Positions 1 to 8,692 of a stretch of DNA of 64,000 nt are shown here, one piece after another. The DNA comes from Dokdonia donghaensis DSW-1 (GTDB lineage Bacteria > Bacteroidota > Bacteroidia > Flavobacteriales > Flavobacteriaceae). The translations under genes and the position numbers were made by a program. The notes under the pieces were generated by a model, which was not told the DNA's origin, searched no databases, and was given only the letters and a program-made list of their open reading frames with translations. The stretch is taken from positions 1,246,001 through 1,310,000 of the forward strand of contig NZ_CP015125.1 in the NCBI RefSeq assembly GCF_001653755.1. The letters are read 5' to 3'. Positions within the stretch are counted from its first letter, which is position 1, and every line of letters starts with the position of its first letter.

Positions 1-2
1 CC

Positions 3-917
3 ACGCTCAACCAGGCAAAACTCACTTTTGAACGTAACAAACCACTTTTTGATAAAGGGGTTATTTCAAAAGCAGATTTTGAGCGTGCAGAGTCTGACTA
101 CCAGATAGCACAGGCTAATCGCCAGAGTGCCTTTTATAATGTACAGAGTGTAGCTGCACAAGTGAAGCAAGCCACAGATAACTTAGGGCGTACCTCTATC
201 TTTGCACCGCGAGATGGTACTATATCTATGCTTAATGTTGAGCTAGGTGAGCGAGTAGTGGGTACAGCACAAATGGCAGGTACAGAAATTGTACGCGTAG
301 CAAACCTTCAAAATATGGAGGTAGAGGTAGATGTAAACGAAAATGATATCGTAAAAATACAAGTAGGTGACTCTACCATTGTTGAGGTAGATGCATATCT
401 TAAAAAGAAATTTGCAGGAGTAGTTACAGAGATTGCAAACTCTGCTCAAGCAACTCTCACAGCAGATCAGGTTACAAATTTTAAAGTAAAAGTACGTATC
501 CTTGAGGAGTCGTATAAAGATCTTCTAGAGGGTAAAAAAGATACTTACTCACCGTTTAGACCAGGGATGACGGCAACGGTAGATATTATAACAAAAAAAC
601 GTAATGATATTCTAGCTGCTCCTATAAGCGCTATAGTTGTAAAAAGTGATACTAGTGCGACTAAGAGATCTAGTGCAAGAGCAAGTGATGTTACCTCAGA
701 TGAGAAGTTTGAGTGTGTATTTATAAAAGATGGCGACACCGCAAAGCTCAAAGTTGTAACTACAGGTATACAAGATGATTCAAAAATTGAAATTCTCTCG
801 GGACTTGAAGAAGGAGATGAGATCATTACAGGGCCTTATAGCTTAGTAGCAAAATCACTCAAAACAGGCGATAAGGTAGAGCTAGAAAATCAAGAAGAAA
901 AGAATACAGAAGAATAA
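3..917 (+). CDS. Efflux periplasmic adaptor (HlyD/MacA type), 5'-truncated by window edge
   Basis: The reading frame is open from base 3, so the gene starts outside the window. A GTG at 162 is an internal codon, not a start. The visible part begins in the alpha-helical hairpin (heptad-like region rich in Q, A and E up to about base 170), then the lipoyl half-motif, then a beta-barrel domain and a membrane-proximal domain with the typical RPGMTATVDI segment at about base 562-595. Adaptors of this family link an inner-membrane ABC or RND pump to a TolC-like channel. The partner pump is not in the window, so MacA versus RND adaptor cannot be settled. The stop lies 4 nt before tsaB. Confidence 0.88.
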   Translation, partial: TLNQAKLTFERNKPLFDKGVISKADFERAESDYQIAQANRQSAFYNVQSVAAQVKQATDNLGRTSIFAPRDGTISMLNVELGERVVGTAQMAGTEIVRVANLQNMEVEVDVNENDIVKIQVGDSTIVEVDAYLKKKFAGVVTEIANSAQATLTADQVTNFKVKVRILEESYKDLLEGKKDTYSPFRPGMTATVDIITKKRNDILAAPISAIVVKSDTSATKRSSARASDVTSDEKFECVFIKDGDTAKLKVVTTGIQDDSKIEILSGLEEGDEIITGPYSLVAKSLKTGDKVELENQEEKNTEE

Positions 918-921
918 AAGA

Positions 922-1599
922 ATGACACACATATTATGTCTAGAGACAGCCACCACAAATTGTTCGGTGGCTTTGTCTATTAATGGAGAAGTCGTGATGA
1001 TGCAGGAGGATAATGCAAAGAAGTATTCTCACGCAGAGCGGCTGCACACTTTTATTAAAGAAGTTTTAGATAAAGCAGGTGTTGCTCAAGAAAAACTAAA
1101 CGCCATAGCGGTAAGTAAAGGCCCAGGGAGTTATACCGGGCTCCGCATAGGAGTTTCGGCGGCAAAGGGGCTTTGTGCTGCGCTAGACATACCTTTAATA
1201 GCTGTAGAGACACTTAGATCGCTTTCGCGAAAGCAAAATCTTACTCATAATGAGCTCGTGGTACCTATGCTAGATGCTCGCCGTATGGAAGTATATAGTG
1301 CTATTTATGATAATGAGGGTACAACTATAAGAGGTACCGAAGCACAAATACTAGATGAAACCTCATTCACCGAATATTTAGATAAGAGTATTGTGCACTT
1401 TATAGGTAATGGAGTTGAAAAATTTCAAGAAGTGTGCATACACCCTAATGCGAGATTTGTAACTAATGAATTGCCTAGCGCTGTGCAAATGGCAGCGATT
1501 TCAAACCAAAAGTTTACAGAAGGATTATTTGTAGATGTTGCTTATTTTGAACCTTATTATCTCAAAGACTTTATTGCTGGTAAGCCTAAGAAAAAATAA
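922..1599 (+). CDS. tsaB: tRNA threonylcarbamoyladenosine biosynthesis protein TsaB
   Basis: The 225-residue protein has the ASKHA-fold N-terminus (LETATTNCSVAL) and the TsaB signature GPGSYTGLRIG at residues 67-77. TsaB is the non-catalytic partner of TsaD in transferring threonylcarbamoyl to A37 of ANN-decoding tRNAs. Its length is normal for the family. The start is 4 nt after the adaptor stop, so the two are probably co-transcribed. A copy of the 14-bp palindrome lies at about residues 100-105 and is read as LSRK, in the linker after the GLRIG helix. Confidence 0.95.
   Translation: MTHILCLETATTNCSVALSINGEVVMMQEDNAKKYSHAERLHTFIKEVLDKAGVAQEKLNAIAVSKGPGSYTGLRIGVSAAKGLCAALDIPLIAVETLRSLSRKQNLTHNELVVPMLDARRMEVYSAIYDNEGTTIRGTEAQILDETSFTEYLDKSIVHFIGNGVEKFQEVCIHPNARFVTNELPSAVQMAAISNQKFTEGLFVDVAYFEPYYLKDFIAGKPKKK
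1221..1234. repeat. 14-bp palindrome copy 1
   Basis: GCTTTCGCGAAAGC inside tsaB, read as LSRK. Confidence 0.97.
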
Positions 1600-1626
1600 T
1601 TACAGCATATAGTTTTATAAATGACA

Positions 1627-1657
1627 AACGCCCTTAATTATATAAATTAAGGGCGTT
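1627..1657. terminator. Hairpin between convergent tsaB and mscS
   Basis: A perfect 13-bp stem (AACGCCCTTAATT) has a 5-nt ATATA loop. It lies between two convergent genes and probably ends transcription from both sides, although no long T-run follows on either strand. Confidence 0.7.
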
Positions 1658-1678
1658 GTCATTATGAGGGACTTGATA

Positions 1679-2497
1679 TTATGCCTCTTTCTGTATCTCG
1701 ACAGCGTGAGGGTAAGGTATTTCAATACCAGCTTTGTCAAGCTCGATTTTACAGTTTTCAATAGTTTGGAAGTACACATCCCAGTAGTTTTCTGGTGTTG
1801 CCCACGGGCGTACCTCATAGTTTACAGAGCTCTCTGCAAGTTCACCCATATTTACAGATGGAGCAGGTACTTTAAGTACATTTTCTTGAGACTCCATAGC
1901 ACGCATTAGGGCTTCTTTGGTAGCTTTAATATCTGCATCGTATGACACACCTATTGTAAGGTCTACACGTAGTTCTCCTAGCTCTGTATAGTTCTTTATG
2001 TTACCATTAGATAGGGCGCCGTTAGGTAAGATTACTAGCTTATTACCTGGTGTCGATATTTTTGTAGTAAAGATTTGAATCTCTGTCACAACACCTATTT
2101 CGCCTTGAGCTTCTATAAGATCTCCCACTTTAAAAGGTTTAAAAAGTATTAAGAGTACACCTCCAGCAAAGTTAGATAATGATCCTTGTAGTGCAAGACC
2201 TACCGCAAGACCAGCAGCAGCAAGTATCGCTGCAAAAGAAGCGGTGTCTATACCTAACTGACCTAAAATAGCAATGATAAGAAGCACTAGCAATATGGTT
2301 CTTACTAGGTTAGACAAGAATTTTTCTAGGGTCTTGTCCATATTTTTGTTCTTCTCGAGCATTTTTTTGAAAACTTTCATAAGTTTTCCAATAACCCATT
2401 TACCTACAATCCATATAACAACGGCCATAAGTATTTTAAGCCCGTATTCTGATCCTTTTTCGATAGCTAGATCAATCCATTTTTGATAGTCTTCCAT
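1679..2497 (-). CDS. Small-conductance mechanosensitive channel (MscS family)
   Basis: The 272-residue protein has three N-terminal hydrophobic helices (about residues 19-40, 64-84 and 88-126). The third is the Ala/Gly-rich pore helix with the LAVGLALQGSLSNFAGG pattern characteristic of MscS. A beta-rich cytoplasmic domain follows. The protein should open on membrane tension to release osmolytes after hypo-osmotic shock. A second MscS gene lies directly upstream on the same strand, separated by a strong terminator, so the two can be expressed independently. Length and motif match the short MscS class. Confidence 0.93.
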   Translation of the reverse strand: MEDYQKWIDLAIEKGSEYGLKILMAVVIWIVGKWVIGKLMKVFKKMLEKNKNMDKTLEKFLSNLVRTILLVLLIIAILGQLGIDTASFAAILAAAGLAVGLALQGSLSNFAGGVLLILFKPFKVGDLIEAQGEIGVVTEIQIFTTKISTPGNKLVILPNGALSNGNIKNYTELGELRVDLTIGVSYDADIKATKEALMRAMESQENVLKVPAPSVNMGELAESSVNYEVRPWATPENYWDVYFQTIENCKIELDKAGIEIPYPHAVEIQKEA

Positions 2498-2537
2498 TAC
2501 AATGTTTTTAGTTTGAGTTGTTTGATACTTTAAAACT

Positions 2538-2569
2538 AAAAAAAACGCTCATAATAAAAATTATGAGCG
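2538..2569 (-). terminator. Rho-independent terminator after the upstream mscS gene
   Basis: A 10-bp stem (CGCTCATAAT at 2546-2555, partner 2560-2569) with an AAAA loop is followed on the minus strand by eight Ts (A-run 2538-2545). Confidence 0.85.
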
Positions 2570-2634
2570 CGTTATATTCTTATAATTATTTAATAATGAG
2601 CATAGGTCTATGCTTCTGTGTCTTTCAACTATAA

Positions 2635-3480
2635 TTATTCTTGTTTGTATAGATGCACATCACGTTGTGGGTAAGGTATTGTGATGCCTTGAGCCTCTAG
2701 TCTTTCTTTGCCTTCTTCAAGCACGGTCCATCGTAAATTCCAAAAATCATCTATATGTGCCCAATATCTTAATGAGAGATTAACGCTGCTATCGCCTAGT
2801 TCTGCGAGCACTATCATAGGTTCTTTTCCTTCTATTTGTAACACAGTTTCTTGCTCATTTACTAAATCTAGTAGAATGTTTTTTGCAAGCTTCACATCGT
2901 CGTCATAACCTATGCCAAAAGTAAGGGCTTCTCTACGTATTCCCTCTTCTGTAAAGTTTACAATGGTTTCATTAGATAATTGTCCGTTAGGGATGATAGC
3001 AAGTTGGTTCCCAAAAGTATTGAGCTTGGTTTGGAAAATTGAAATTTCCTTTACAGTACCTTCTTGTCCTTGGGCTTTTATAAAATCTCCTACTTTAAAT
3101 GGTCTAAGTAGTAATATAAGTACACCACCAGCAAAGTTTGCAAGTGACCCTTGTAGCGCAAGACCTATAGCAAGACCAGCGGCACCTATAATCGCAACAA
3201 GCGATGTAGTTTTTACTCCTAGTTGAGTGATTACAGTAACAAAAAGTATAATTTTAAGCGTCCAGTTTATAAGATCTTGTGCAAACTTTTCTAGGGTAGG
3301 GTCATAATCCTTTCTTTGGAAAAATTTACGAGTAAAACGTTTAATAAGACGTATGATCCAGAGACCTACAAATAGGAGTATAATAGCACTTATAAACCCT
3401 GGGATAAATGCCCATATCCAGTTTGCGGCACGCTTTATATATTCTTCGTACTGGCTTAACGTACTTAGGGGGTCTTTCAT
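2635..3480 (-). CDS. Small-conductance mechanosensitive channel (MscS family), second copy
   Basis: This 281-residue paralogue of the next gene has the same design: a hydrophobic helix at about 24-46, a second near 75-90, and a pore helix with LAIGLALQGSLANFAGG. The conserved segments are nearly the same in both proteins while the N- and C-terminal ends diverge, which fits a tandem duplication followed by divergence. The role is osmotic safety-valve channel in the inner membrane. About 70 nt separate it from the next upstream gene on the same strand. Confidence 0.93.
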   Translation of the reverse strand: MKDPLSTLSQYEEYIKRAANWIWAFIPGFISAIILLFVGLWIIRLIKRFTRKFFQRKDYDPTLEKFAQDLINWTLKIILFVTVITQLGVKTTSLVAIIGAAGLAIGLALQGSLANFAGGVLILLLRPFKVGDFIKAQGQEGTVKEISIFQTKLNTFGNQLAIIPNGQLSNETIVNFTEEGIRREALTFGIGYDDDVKLAKNILLDLVNEQETVLQIEGKEPMIVLAELGDSSVNLSLRYWAHIDDFWNLRWTVLEEGKERLEAQGITIPYPQRDVHLYKQE

Positions 3481-3548
3481 AACAATGTATTTTTTACAAA
3501 GTTGAAGATAAGCTCTAAGGTTCTATAAAATGTGGGGATAAACTTCTG

Positions 3549-5666
3549 TTAAAGTTCTATGAGTTTTAAGGCTTCCTTAACTGTTTTTAAAGGTAGTTTA
3601 CAAGCATTGTTAACACAGACATAAATTAATGTTTCACCCTCTAGATATCTGCCTTCAAAAATTTCTTGTTTGCTAGCGGTAGTAGTGGCAGCAATTAATT
3701 TATTTGGTAAGTATTCTTGCTCTAATTCTGCGAGAATGTTTTGAGCATCTGGCCCTACCACTACAAGCTCATAATAAGGCTTTGTGTAGTTGAGCATAAG
3801 GTCCATCCAGTTAGAAAAACTAGTAGGGCTTTGTGTAAAGTTAGGCTGCATATTATTGAGCATAGCAGCTGCAGTATCGGTGTATGTTTTATCTAGATAA
3901 TAGTGTGATAAGGTAAAAATGTTTTTTGCCATTATCGAGTTTGATGACGGGATCACATTATCATAAAACTCAGTGTTTCTAGAAGACAGTGTAGGGTCTT
4001 CATTTGAGGTGAAAAAGAAGAGTTTATTTTCTGCGTTTTGAAAATGAGTAAACGTATAGTCTGTTAGACTTTTTGCCTTCTCGAGCCATTGCTCATCCAT
4101 AGTGACCTCAAAAAGGGCAATAAAAGCATCTATAGTCGCAGCATAATCTTCAAGGTATGCATTTATAGTGCTCTTGCCATCTTTATAGGTTCTATTGAGC
4201 CCCCCGTCTTTACGAAGCAGATTGTTTACCACAAAATTTGCATTCTTAAGAGCTGCGTCAAGAAATTCCTTTTCGTCAAACACGCGGTAGGCGTCTACAT
4301 AACCTTTGGTCATTAAGCCATTCCAAGAGGTGAGAATTTTGTCATCTAGGCGCGGTTTTTCTTTTTTGCTTTCGCGAAAGCGTAATAAATCCTCACGCCA
4401 CTTACTCTTTTTAGTAGTAAGCTCTTCTAGCGAAATCTGGTGCTCCTTTACAAAATCTGTATCTAGATCTTGCCTTATAAGCACATAGTGGTTATTCTCC
4501 CACTTACCGTAATCATTGATGTTGTAATAAGCGCTAAAGAGTTCAAAATTATCTCCTACAAGGCTCTTAAGCTCCTCTTCTGTCCATACATAATAAGCAC
4601 CTTCTTCTAGCTCACCGTCTGGGGTGAGGCTGTCTGCATCTAGTGCGCTGTAAAAACCTCCTTGAGAAGTGGTCATCTCTCGCTTTATAAACTCGAGTGT
4701 CTCATACACGGTTTCTTTATAGAGCGGATTTTTAGTCTTTAAGTAAGCGTTTGAGTATAGACTTACGAGCTGAGCGTTATCATATAGCATTTTTTCAAAG
4801 TGGGGGATATGCCATTTTGTATCAACACTATACCTCGCAAAGCCACCACCTACTTGATCATTTACCCCGCCAAAGGCGATTTGCTCTAGTGTGGTATTTA
4901 CATATTCCAGTATCTCGTCATCATTATTTTGATGTGCGTAGCGTAGTAAGAATTCATAATTATTAGGCATCATAAACTTTGGCGCTCTGTTGAGACCACC
5001 TTGACGAGTGTCCCATTGTCGTGACCACTTCTCAATAGATGTTTGAAGTGTATCTATAACAAAGCTAGGTTTATTAGGGTTAGGTGTTACAAGGTCCATT
5101 TGTGCAAGCCCCGTACCTAGCTTATCTGCATACTCCACCAGCTTGTTAGGCTCTGATGTGTAGATGTCTGCAACTTGCCCTAGCGCGTTGAGCCAGTCTT
5201 CTTTTGAAAAATAAGTACCACCCCATACTGGTCTTCCATCTGGCAATGCTACAGCATTAAGAGGCCAGCCACCGCGACCTGTCATAAGCTGAACAGCATT
5301 CATATATACATTATCTACATCTGGTCTTTCCTCGCGGTCTACTTTTATGTTTATAAAATTTTCATTCATAAATTGAGCGACCAGAGTATCTTCAAAGCTC
5401 TCGTGCTCCATCACGTGACACCAGTGACACGATGAGTACCCTATACTTACCAGTATGAGTTTGTTTTCTTTTTTTGCTTGAGCGAGCGTTTCGTCGTTCC
5501 AGGCTTTCCAGTCTACAGGGTTGTGGGCGTGTTGTAAAAGGTAAGGGCTTGTTTCTTTTATAAGGTCGTTTGTATAATCGTGTTGCATAGTGGTGTCGGT
5601 TTTCCCCTCACAGCTTGTAATGAGAATCGCAGTAATAAAGGCAAGTACAGGGATATGTAATTTCAT
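3549..5666 (-). CDS. DUF255/thioredoxin-domain lipoprotein (YyaL / SPATA20 family)
   Basis: I start the gene at the second ATG (5666) because it gives a clean lipoprotein signal ending in ILITSC; an in-frame ATG 15 nt upstream only adds MYFYL. The mature protein begins with the DUF255 thioredoxin-like domain, including HNPVDW, the SSCHWCH active-site-like CxxC and the DREERPD loop. An alpha/alpha-barrel domain of the N-acylglucosamine 2-epimerase/cellobiose epimerase type follows. At about 705 residues it has the family's usual length. Biochemical function is unknown for the family. The lipobox suggests an envelope location. A palindrome copy is read as RFRES in the central region. Confidence 0.88.
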   Translation of the reverse strand: MKLHIPVLAFITAILITSCEGKTDTTMQHDYTNDLIKETSPYLLQHAHNPVDWKAWNDETLAQAKKENKLILVSIGYSSCHWCHVMEHESFEDTLVAQFMNENFINIKVDREERPDVDNVYMNAVQLMTGRGGWPLNAVALPDGRPVWGGTYFSKEDWLNALGQVADIYTSEPNKLVEYADKLGTGLAQMDLVTPNPNKPSFVIDTLQTSIEKWSRQWDTRQGGLNRAPKFMMPNNYEFLLRYAHQNNDDEILEYVNTTLEQIAFGGVNDQVGGGFARYSVDTKWHIPHFEKMLYDNAQLVSLYSNAYLKTKNPLYKETVYETLEFIKREMTTSQGGFYSALDADSLTPDGELEEGAYYVWTEEELKSLVGDNFELFSAYYNINDYGKWENNHYVLIRQDLDTDFVKEHQISLEELTTKKSKWREDLLRFRESKKEKPRLDDKILTSWNGLMTKGYVDAYRVFDEKEFLDAALKNANFVVNNLLRKDGGLNRTYKDGKSTINAYLEDYAATIDAFIALFEVTMDEQWLEKAKSLTDYTFTHFQNAENKLFFFTSNEDPTLSSRNTEFYDNVIPSSNSIMAKNIFTLSHYYLDKTYTDTAAAMLNNMQPNFTQSPTSFSNWMDLMLNYTKPYYELVVVGPDAQNILAELEQEYLPNKLIAATTTASKQEIFEGRYLEGETLIYVCVNNACKLPLKTVKEALKLIEL
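4368..4381. repeat. 14-bp palindrome copy 2
   Basis: GCTTTCGCGAAAGC inside the DUF255 gene, read as RFRES. Confidence 0.97.
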
Positions 5667-5683
5667 AAGGTAAAAATACAAAC

Positions 5684-5710
5684 AAAAAAAGTCCCACTTT
5701 GCGGCGGGAC
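5684..5710 (-). terminator. Terminator downstream of dodecin
   Basis: On the minus strand, a 7-bp stem GTCCCGC/GTGGGAC with a CGCAAA loop is followed by seven Ts. Confidence 0.8.
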
Positions 5711-5738
5711 CTGATATAGGTATTTTAAAAGCTTCTTA

Positions 5739-5942
5739 TTATTTTACTTCAAAAGTAATCTTACAGTTCATACGGTATTCCTTTATTTTTCCGTCATCGC
5801 CTACTACACAGTTTTGCTCATTTACATATAAAGAGCGTATGTTTTTAAGAGACTTGCTTGCGTGCTCGAGTGCATTTTCTGCTGCGTTTTCCCAGCTTTT
5901 TTCTGAACTTGCTAATACTTCTATTACTTTTAATACTGCCAT
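5739..5942 (-). CDS. Dodecin family protein
   Basis: The start at 5942 gives MAVLKVIEVLASSEKSWE, the usual dodecin N-terminus, and a 67-residue protein, the family's normal size. Dodecins form hollow dodecamers that store or buffer flavins (FMN/riboflavin) or CoA. The flavin-stacking tryptophan is present in SEKSWENAAENAL, and a short beta-strand segment closes the protein (RMNCKITFEVK). It stands alone, with its own terminator directly downstream. Confidence 0.92.
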   Translation of the reverse strand: MAVLKVIEVLASSEKSWENAAENALEHASKSLKNIRSLYVNEQNCVVGDDGKIKEYRMNCKITFEVK

Positions 5943-6137
5943 TTTATTGGTTTTAAGAATTAATAAATTGTTGTTTTCCTTAAAGTTAAGCAATATGTTA
6001 GTAATAAGAGTGCGAGGTGTTTAGAATATTAAGATTAGTCTAATTGTGAGTTACAACGTGAGTTTGTGCAGCTTATCGATACTCAGTTCATTTTCTAAAT
6101 AAAAGATGCAATAGGCCTTTGTAGATAAAATAAGAAC

Positions 6138-6971
6138 TTACCAGCCTCCAGAAGCACCACCGCCGCCAAAGCCGCCACCGCCAAAACCTCCCCCGAAGCC
6201 ACCGCCGCCTCCAAAGCTGCCGCCACCTCCAAAGGAACCGCCACCGCCGCCAAAACCGCCGCGCCCCATATTACTGAGTATAATAACGTCTAGTAGTGAG
6301 CCAGTTCTTCTAGTACCATTACCACCGTCACGACCACCACCACCACGGTGATTGTTACGACTTATGATAATCAATATGATGACAAAGAAGATAAACATTA
6401 AGATAGGTTGTATGGGGAAACCACTATCATCTGGTCGAGAGCCTGTAAAATTACCCTGTAACCCTTGAAAGATAGCATCTGTACCTTGATCAAGGCCTGC
6501 ATAAAAATTACCCTGTTTAAATTGCGGAATCATTATGCGATTTATGATTTGCTCTGCGTCACGATCTGAGATAATACCCTCAATACCATAGCCAGTATTG
6601 ATGTCAATCTTTCGGTCGTCTTTTGCTAGGAGTATAAGAATCCCATTGTCTTCATCTGCCTGGCCTATTCCCCATTTTTGTCCCCATTTTGCACCTAGCA
6701 TATCGAGACCTTCACCGTTTGATGATGAGATTACCGCAACTACAATTTGTGTTGAGGTGGTATCACTATACTTAATAAGTTTACGTTCTAAAGCATTTTT
6801 TTGACCTTCAGAGAGTAAACCTATGTAGTCATAAACAGCATCTGGATTTGCCTTGGTGGGTTTATCTGGTATTGTGTATTGTGCAACTGCCGTCATACTC
6901 ACAATACAGAGAAGAAGAGTGAGTACGCTTTCGCGAAAGCGGAATCCCATAAAAAATTCTTTTTCTAGCAT
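6138..6971 (-). CDS. TPM-domain protein with glycine-rich C-terminus
   Basis: An N-terminal signal peptide (ending near AVAQ) is followed by a TPM domain (TPM_phosphatase, formerly DUF477: DYIGLLSEGQKNALERKL, then GILILLAKDDRKIDINTGYGIEG). One transmembrane helix (PILMFIFFVIILIII) and a long Gly/Phe/Ser-rich tail make up the rest. TPM proteins pair with LemA in many bacteria and are membrane-anchored with the domain outside the cytoplasm; some have weak phosphatase activity. The true start may be an ATG 21 nt downstream (MGFRFRES). The gene overlaps the stop of the preceding TPM gene by one base, showing translational coupling. A palindrome copy lies in the signal-peptide region. Confidence 0.87.
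   Translation of the reverse strand: MLEKEFFMGFRFRESVLTLLLCIVSMTAVAQYTIPDKPTKANPDAVYDYIGLLSEGQKNALERKLIKYSDTTSTQIVVAVISSSNGEGLDMLGAKWGQKWGIGQADEDNGILILLAKDDRKIDINTGYGIEGIISDRDAEQIINRIMIPQFKQGNFYAGLDQGTDAIFQGLQGNFTGSRPDDSGFPIQPILMFIFFVIILIIISRNNHRGGGGRDGGNGTRRTGSLLDVIILSNMGRGGFGGGGGSFGGGGSFGGGGGFGGGFGGGGFGGGGASGGW
6927..6940. repeat. 14-bp palindrome copy 3
   Basis: Inside the signal-peptide region of the TPM gene, read as RFRES. The 5' flank is AC. Confidence 0.97.
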
Positions 6972-7411
6972 TAAGAAGTCGTTATTTCGTCTGGAAGTTC
7001 ATTTACATCTCCGTGCTCCCACGGAAAGTATTGTGCAAGCTTTTCACCAGCACAGCGCACCCCATCTATAAGTCCATCACGGAAGTTGTCTTGTTTAAAC
7101 TGAGCAATTATTTTGTCTTTTGTAGACTCCCAGAAGTCTGCAGGGACCTTATTATTAATTCCCTTGTCGCCACAAATGGCAAGTTTATGATCATCTACAG
7201 CAACATAAATGAGCACACCATTTTCATCTTTAGTATTGTCCATTTTAAGTAGGTGAAATAACTCTTGAGCACGCACTAGAGCATCCTTTTTAGAATGATG
7301 CTCTAGGTGCACTCTTATTTCTCCAGAGGTCTGTTGCTCAGACTCGCGTATGGCTGTTATGATTGCCTCTTCGTCTTCTTTGCTTAAAAAGTCTTCTACT
7401 GTAGATGCCAT
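6971..7411 (-). CDS. TPM-domain protein, short form
   Basis: The 146-residue protein consists of a TPM domain only (EIRVHLEHHSKKDALVRAQELF, GVLIYVAVDDHKLAICGDKGI), with no signal peptide and no membrane helix, so it is probably cytoplasmic. It lies directly between lemA (stop adjacent to this start) and the membrane-bound TPM gene (1-bp overlap). This lemA-TPM-TPM order is common in Bacteroidetes. Function is not established. Confidence 0.87.
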   Translation of the reverse strand: MASTVEDFLSKEDEEAIITAIRESEQQTSGEIRVHLEHHSKKDALVRAQELFHLLKMDNTKDENGVLIYVAVDDHKLAICGDKGINNKVPADFWESTKDKIIAQFKQDNFRDGLIDGVRCAGEKLAQYFPWEHGDVNELPDEITTS

Positions 7412-8020
7412 TTAGCTTCCAAAATCAAATTCCACATTTGGAGCATCTTCAGATCCAGCGTCTGCCTCAAAGTAATCCATCTCTGCAAAGTTTCCTATAA
7501 ATGAGTTTATTACATTGTTAGGAAACGTCTTAAGGTGTTTGTTATATGGTTTTACCGTATCGTTAAATCTGTTACGTTCCACGTTTATGCGGTTTTCTGT
7601 ACGCTCAAGCTCGTTTATGAGTTCTTTAAAGTTTTCATTTGCCTTGAGGTCTGGGTAACGCTCAAAAACGGCAAGTAATCTAGATAGGGCAGAGGTAAGT
7701 CCTTGCTGCGCTTGTTGAAACTGCTTGAGTTGTGCTGGTGTAATGTTAGAAGGATCTATTTGTATAGAGGTAGCTTTAGATCGTGCTTCTGTCACTTTTA
7801 TAAGTGTAGACTGCTCAAACTCTGCATATCCTTTTGCAGTGTTTACAATGTTAGGTATTAGGTCTGCTCTACGTTGGTATGAGCTTTCAACATTTGCCCA
7901 CTGTGAAGTTGCATTTTCTTGTAAGTCAATTGCGGTGTTGTAAAATTTAGGCCCTACCATAAATCCTACGATGGCTATAAGAGCGATAATGGCAATGACA
8001 GCAATAAGTCCTTTTTTCAT
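7412..8020 (-). CDS. lemA: LemA family protein
   Basis: I place the start at 8020 (MKKGLIAVIAIIALIAIVGF), where one N-terminal transmembrane helix begins. An upstream in-frame ATG at 8080 would put 20 polar residues before it. The rest is the LemA helical-bundle domain with the conserved ESSYQRRADLIPNIVNTAKGYA segment and LKANENFKELINELERTENRINVERNRFN. LemA proteins have an outside N-terminus and a long cytoplasmic helical domain of unknown function. It is the first gene of a tightly packed lemA-TPM-TPM operon. Confidence 0.93.
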   Translation of the reverse strand: MKKGLIAVIAIIALIAIVGFMVGPKFYNTAIDLQENATSQWANVESSYQRRADLIPNIVNTAKGYAEFEQSTLIKVTEARSKATSIQIDPSNITPAQLKQFQQAQQGLTSALSRLLAVFERYPDLKANENFKELINELERTENRINVERNRFNDTVKPYNKHLKTFPNNVINSFIGNFAEMDYFEADAGSEDAPNVEFDFGS

Positions 8021-8184
8021 AATATAATACTGGTTTTGATTGTTAGTTGTCTTATAGTAGTATTTGTTACACACTACCATTCTAGTAGCAAGGTACTAAT
8101 TAATGTAACTATTAAGGATAAGGTTTTGTTAAGAGGGCCTAGTCATAACATTTTATGTATGATTTTTGCACTCCTATCGACTTA

Positions 8185-8379
8185 ATGAATAAATTGTTTA
8201 TGACCTTAAAACTAATACACATACTTGGCTCTATGGGATTGCTCGGTGTTTTTACCGGACTATACCATCTCGTTTATGGAGATTATGCTGTGATGAGTTT
8301 TTGCGCTGTGTTAGTAAGTACACTACTCATCATACTCGCTATAATAGATATAGCAAGGCAGTTTAGAGGTCACCTTTAA
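8185..8379 (+). CDS. Small two-helix membrane protein, hypothetical
   Basis: A short frame encodes 64 residues from MNKLFMTLKL, or 74 from an ATG at 8155. It holds two hydrophobic stretches (IHILGSMGLLGVFTGLYHLV and VMSFCAVLVSTLLIILAIIDIA) separated by a short polar loop. Its end overlaps the end of the convergent merR gene by 17 nt. I recognise no family. The hydrophobic pattern and the lack of any other gene in this gap argue that it is real, but it could be chance. Confidence 0.45.
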   Translation: MNKLFMTLKLIHILGSMGLLGVFTGLYHLVYGDYAVMSFCAVLVSTLLIILAIIDIARQFRGHL

Positions 8380-8692
8380 TCTCTAGTAACTGCGCCTTTA
8401 CGCCTTCTAGCTTGCGTATAATGTCAAAGTTGCTCAAGATCTCCTTTTTTCCTTCCTTAAGATGGATTTTTGCGCCTTCTAGTGTAAAGCCACGCTCTTT
8501 TACTAGGTGATAGATAAGCTCTAAATTCTTAATGTCACTTGGAGTAAACTTACGAGTACCACGCGCATTCTTTTTAGGTTGAAGCACGTCAAACTCTTTC
8601 TCCCAGAAGCGCAGGAGCGATGCGTTTACATCAAAGGCCTTTGCAACCTCGCCTATACTATAATATCGCTTTTCTGGAAGATCTATGTGCAT
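8363..8692 (-). CDS. MerR family transcriptional regulator
   Basis: The 109-residue protein opens with a winged-helix DNA-binding domain (YYSIGEVAKAFDVNASLLRFWEKEF, then FTPSDIKNLELIYHLVKERGFTLEGAKIHL), the MerR/SoxR type. The C-terminus is a short helix with no effector-binding cysteines. Its ATG overlaps the stop of the M23 peptidase by one base, so the two are translationally coupled. The target is unknown. This MerR-M23 pair next to alaS is a recurring Bacteroidetes arrangement. Confidence 0.92.
   Translation of the reverse strand: MHIDLPEKRYYSIGEVAKAFDVNASLLRFWEKEFDVLQPKKNARGTRKFTPSDIKNLELIYHLVKERGFTLEGAKIHLKEGKKEILSNFDIIRKLEGVKAQLLEIKGDL

Noticed and set aside
162..917. A complete adaptor gene starting at GTG 162
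   Set aside because: The frame is open and protein-like from base 3 with coiled-coil sequence, so 162 is internal.
6138..6290. A GC-rich GCCGCC/ACC repeat tract that might be a DNA repeat element
   Set aside because: It is the coding sequence of the Gly-rich tail of the TPM protein on the other strand.
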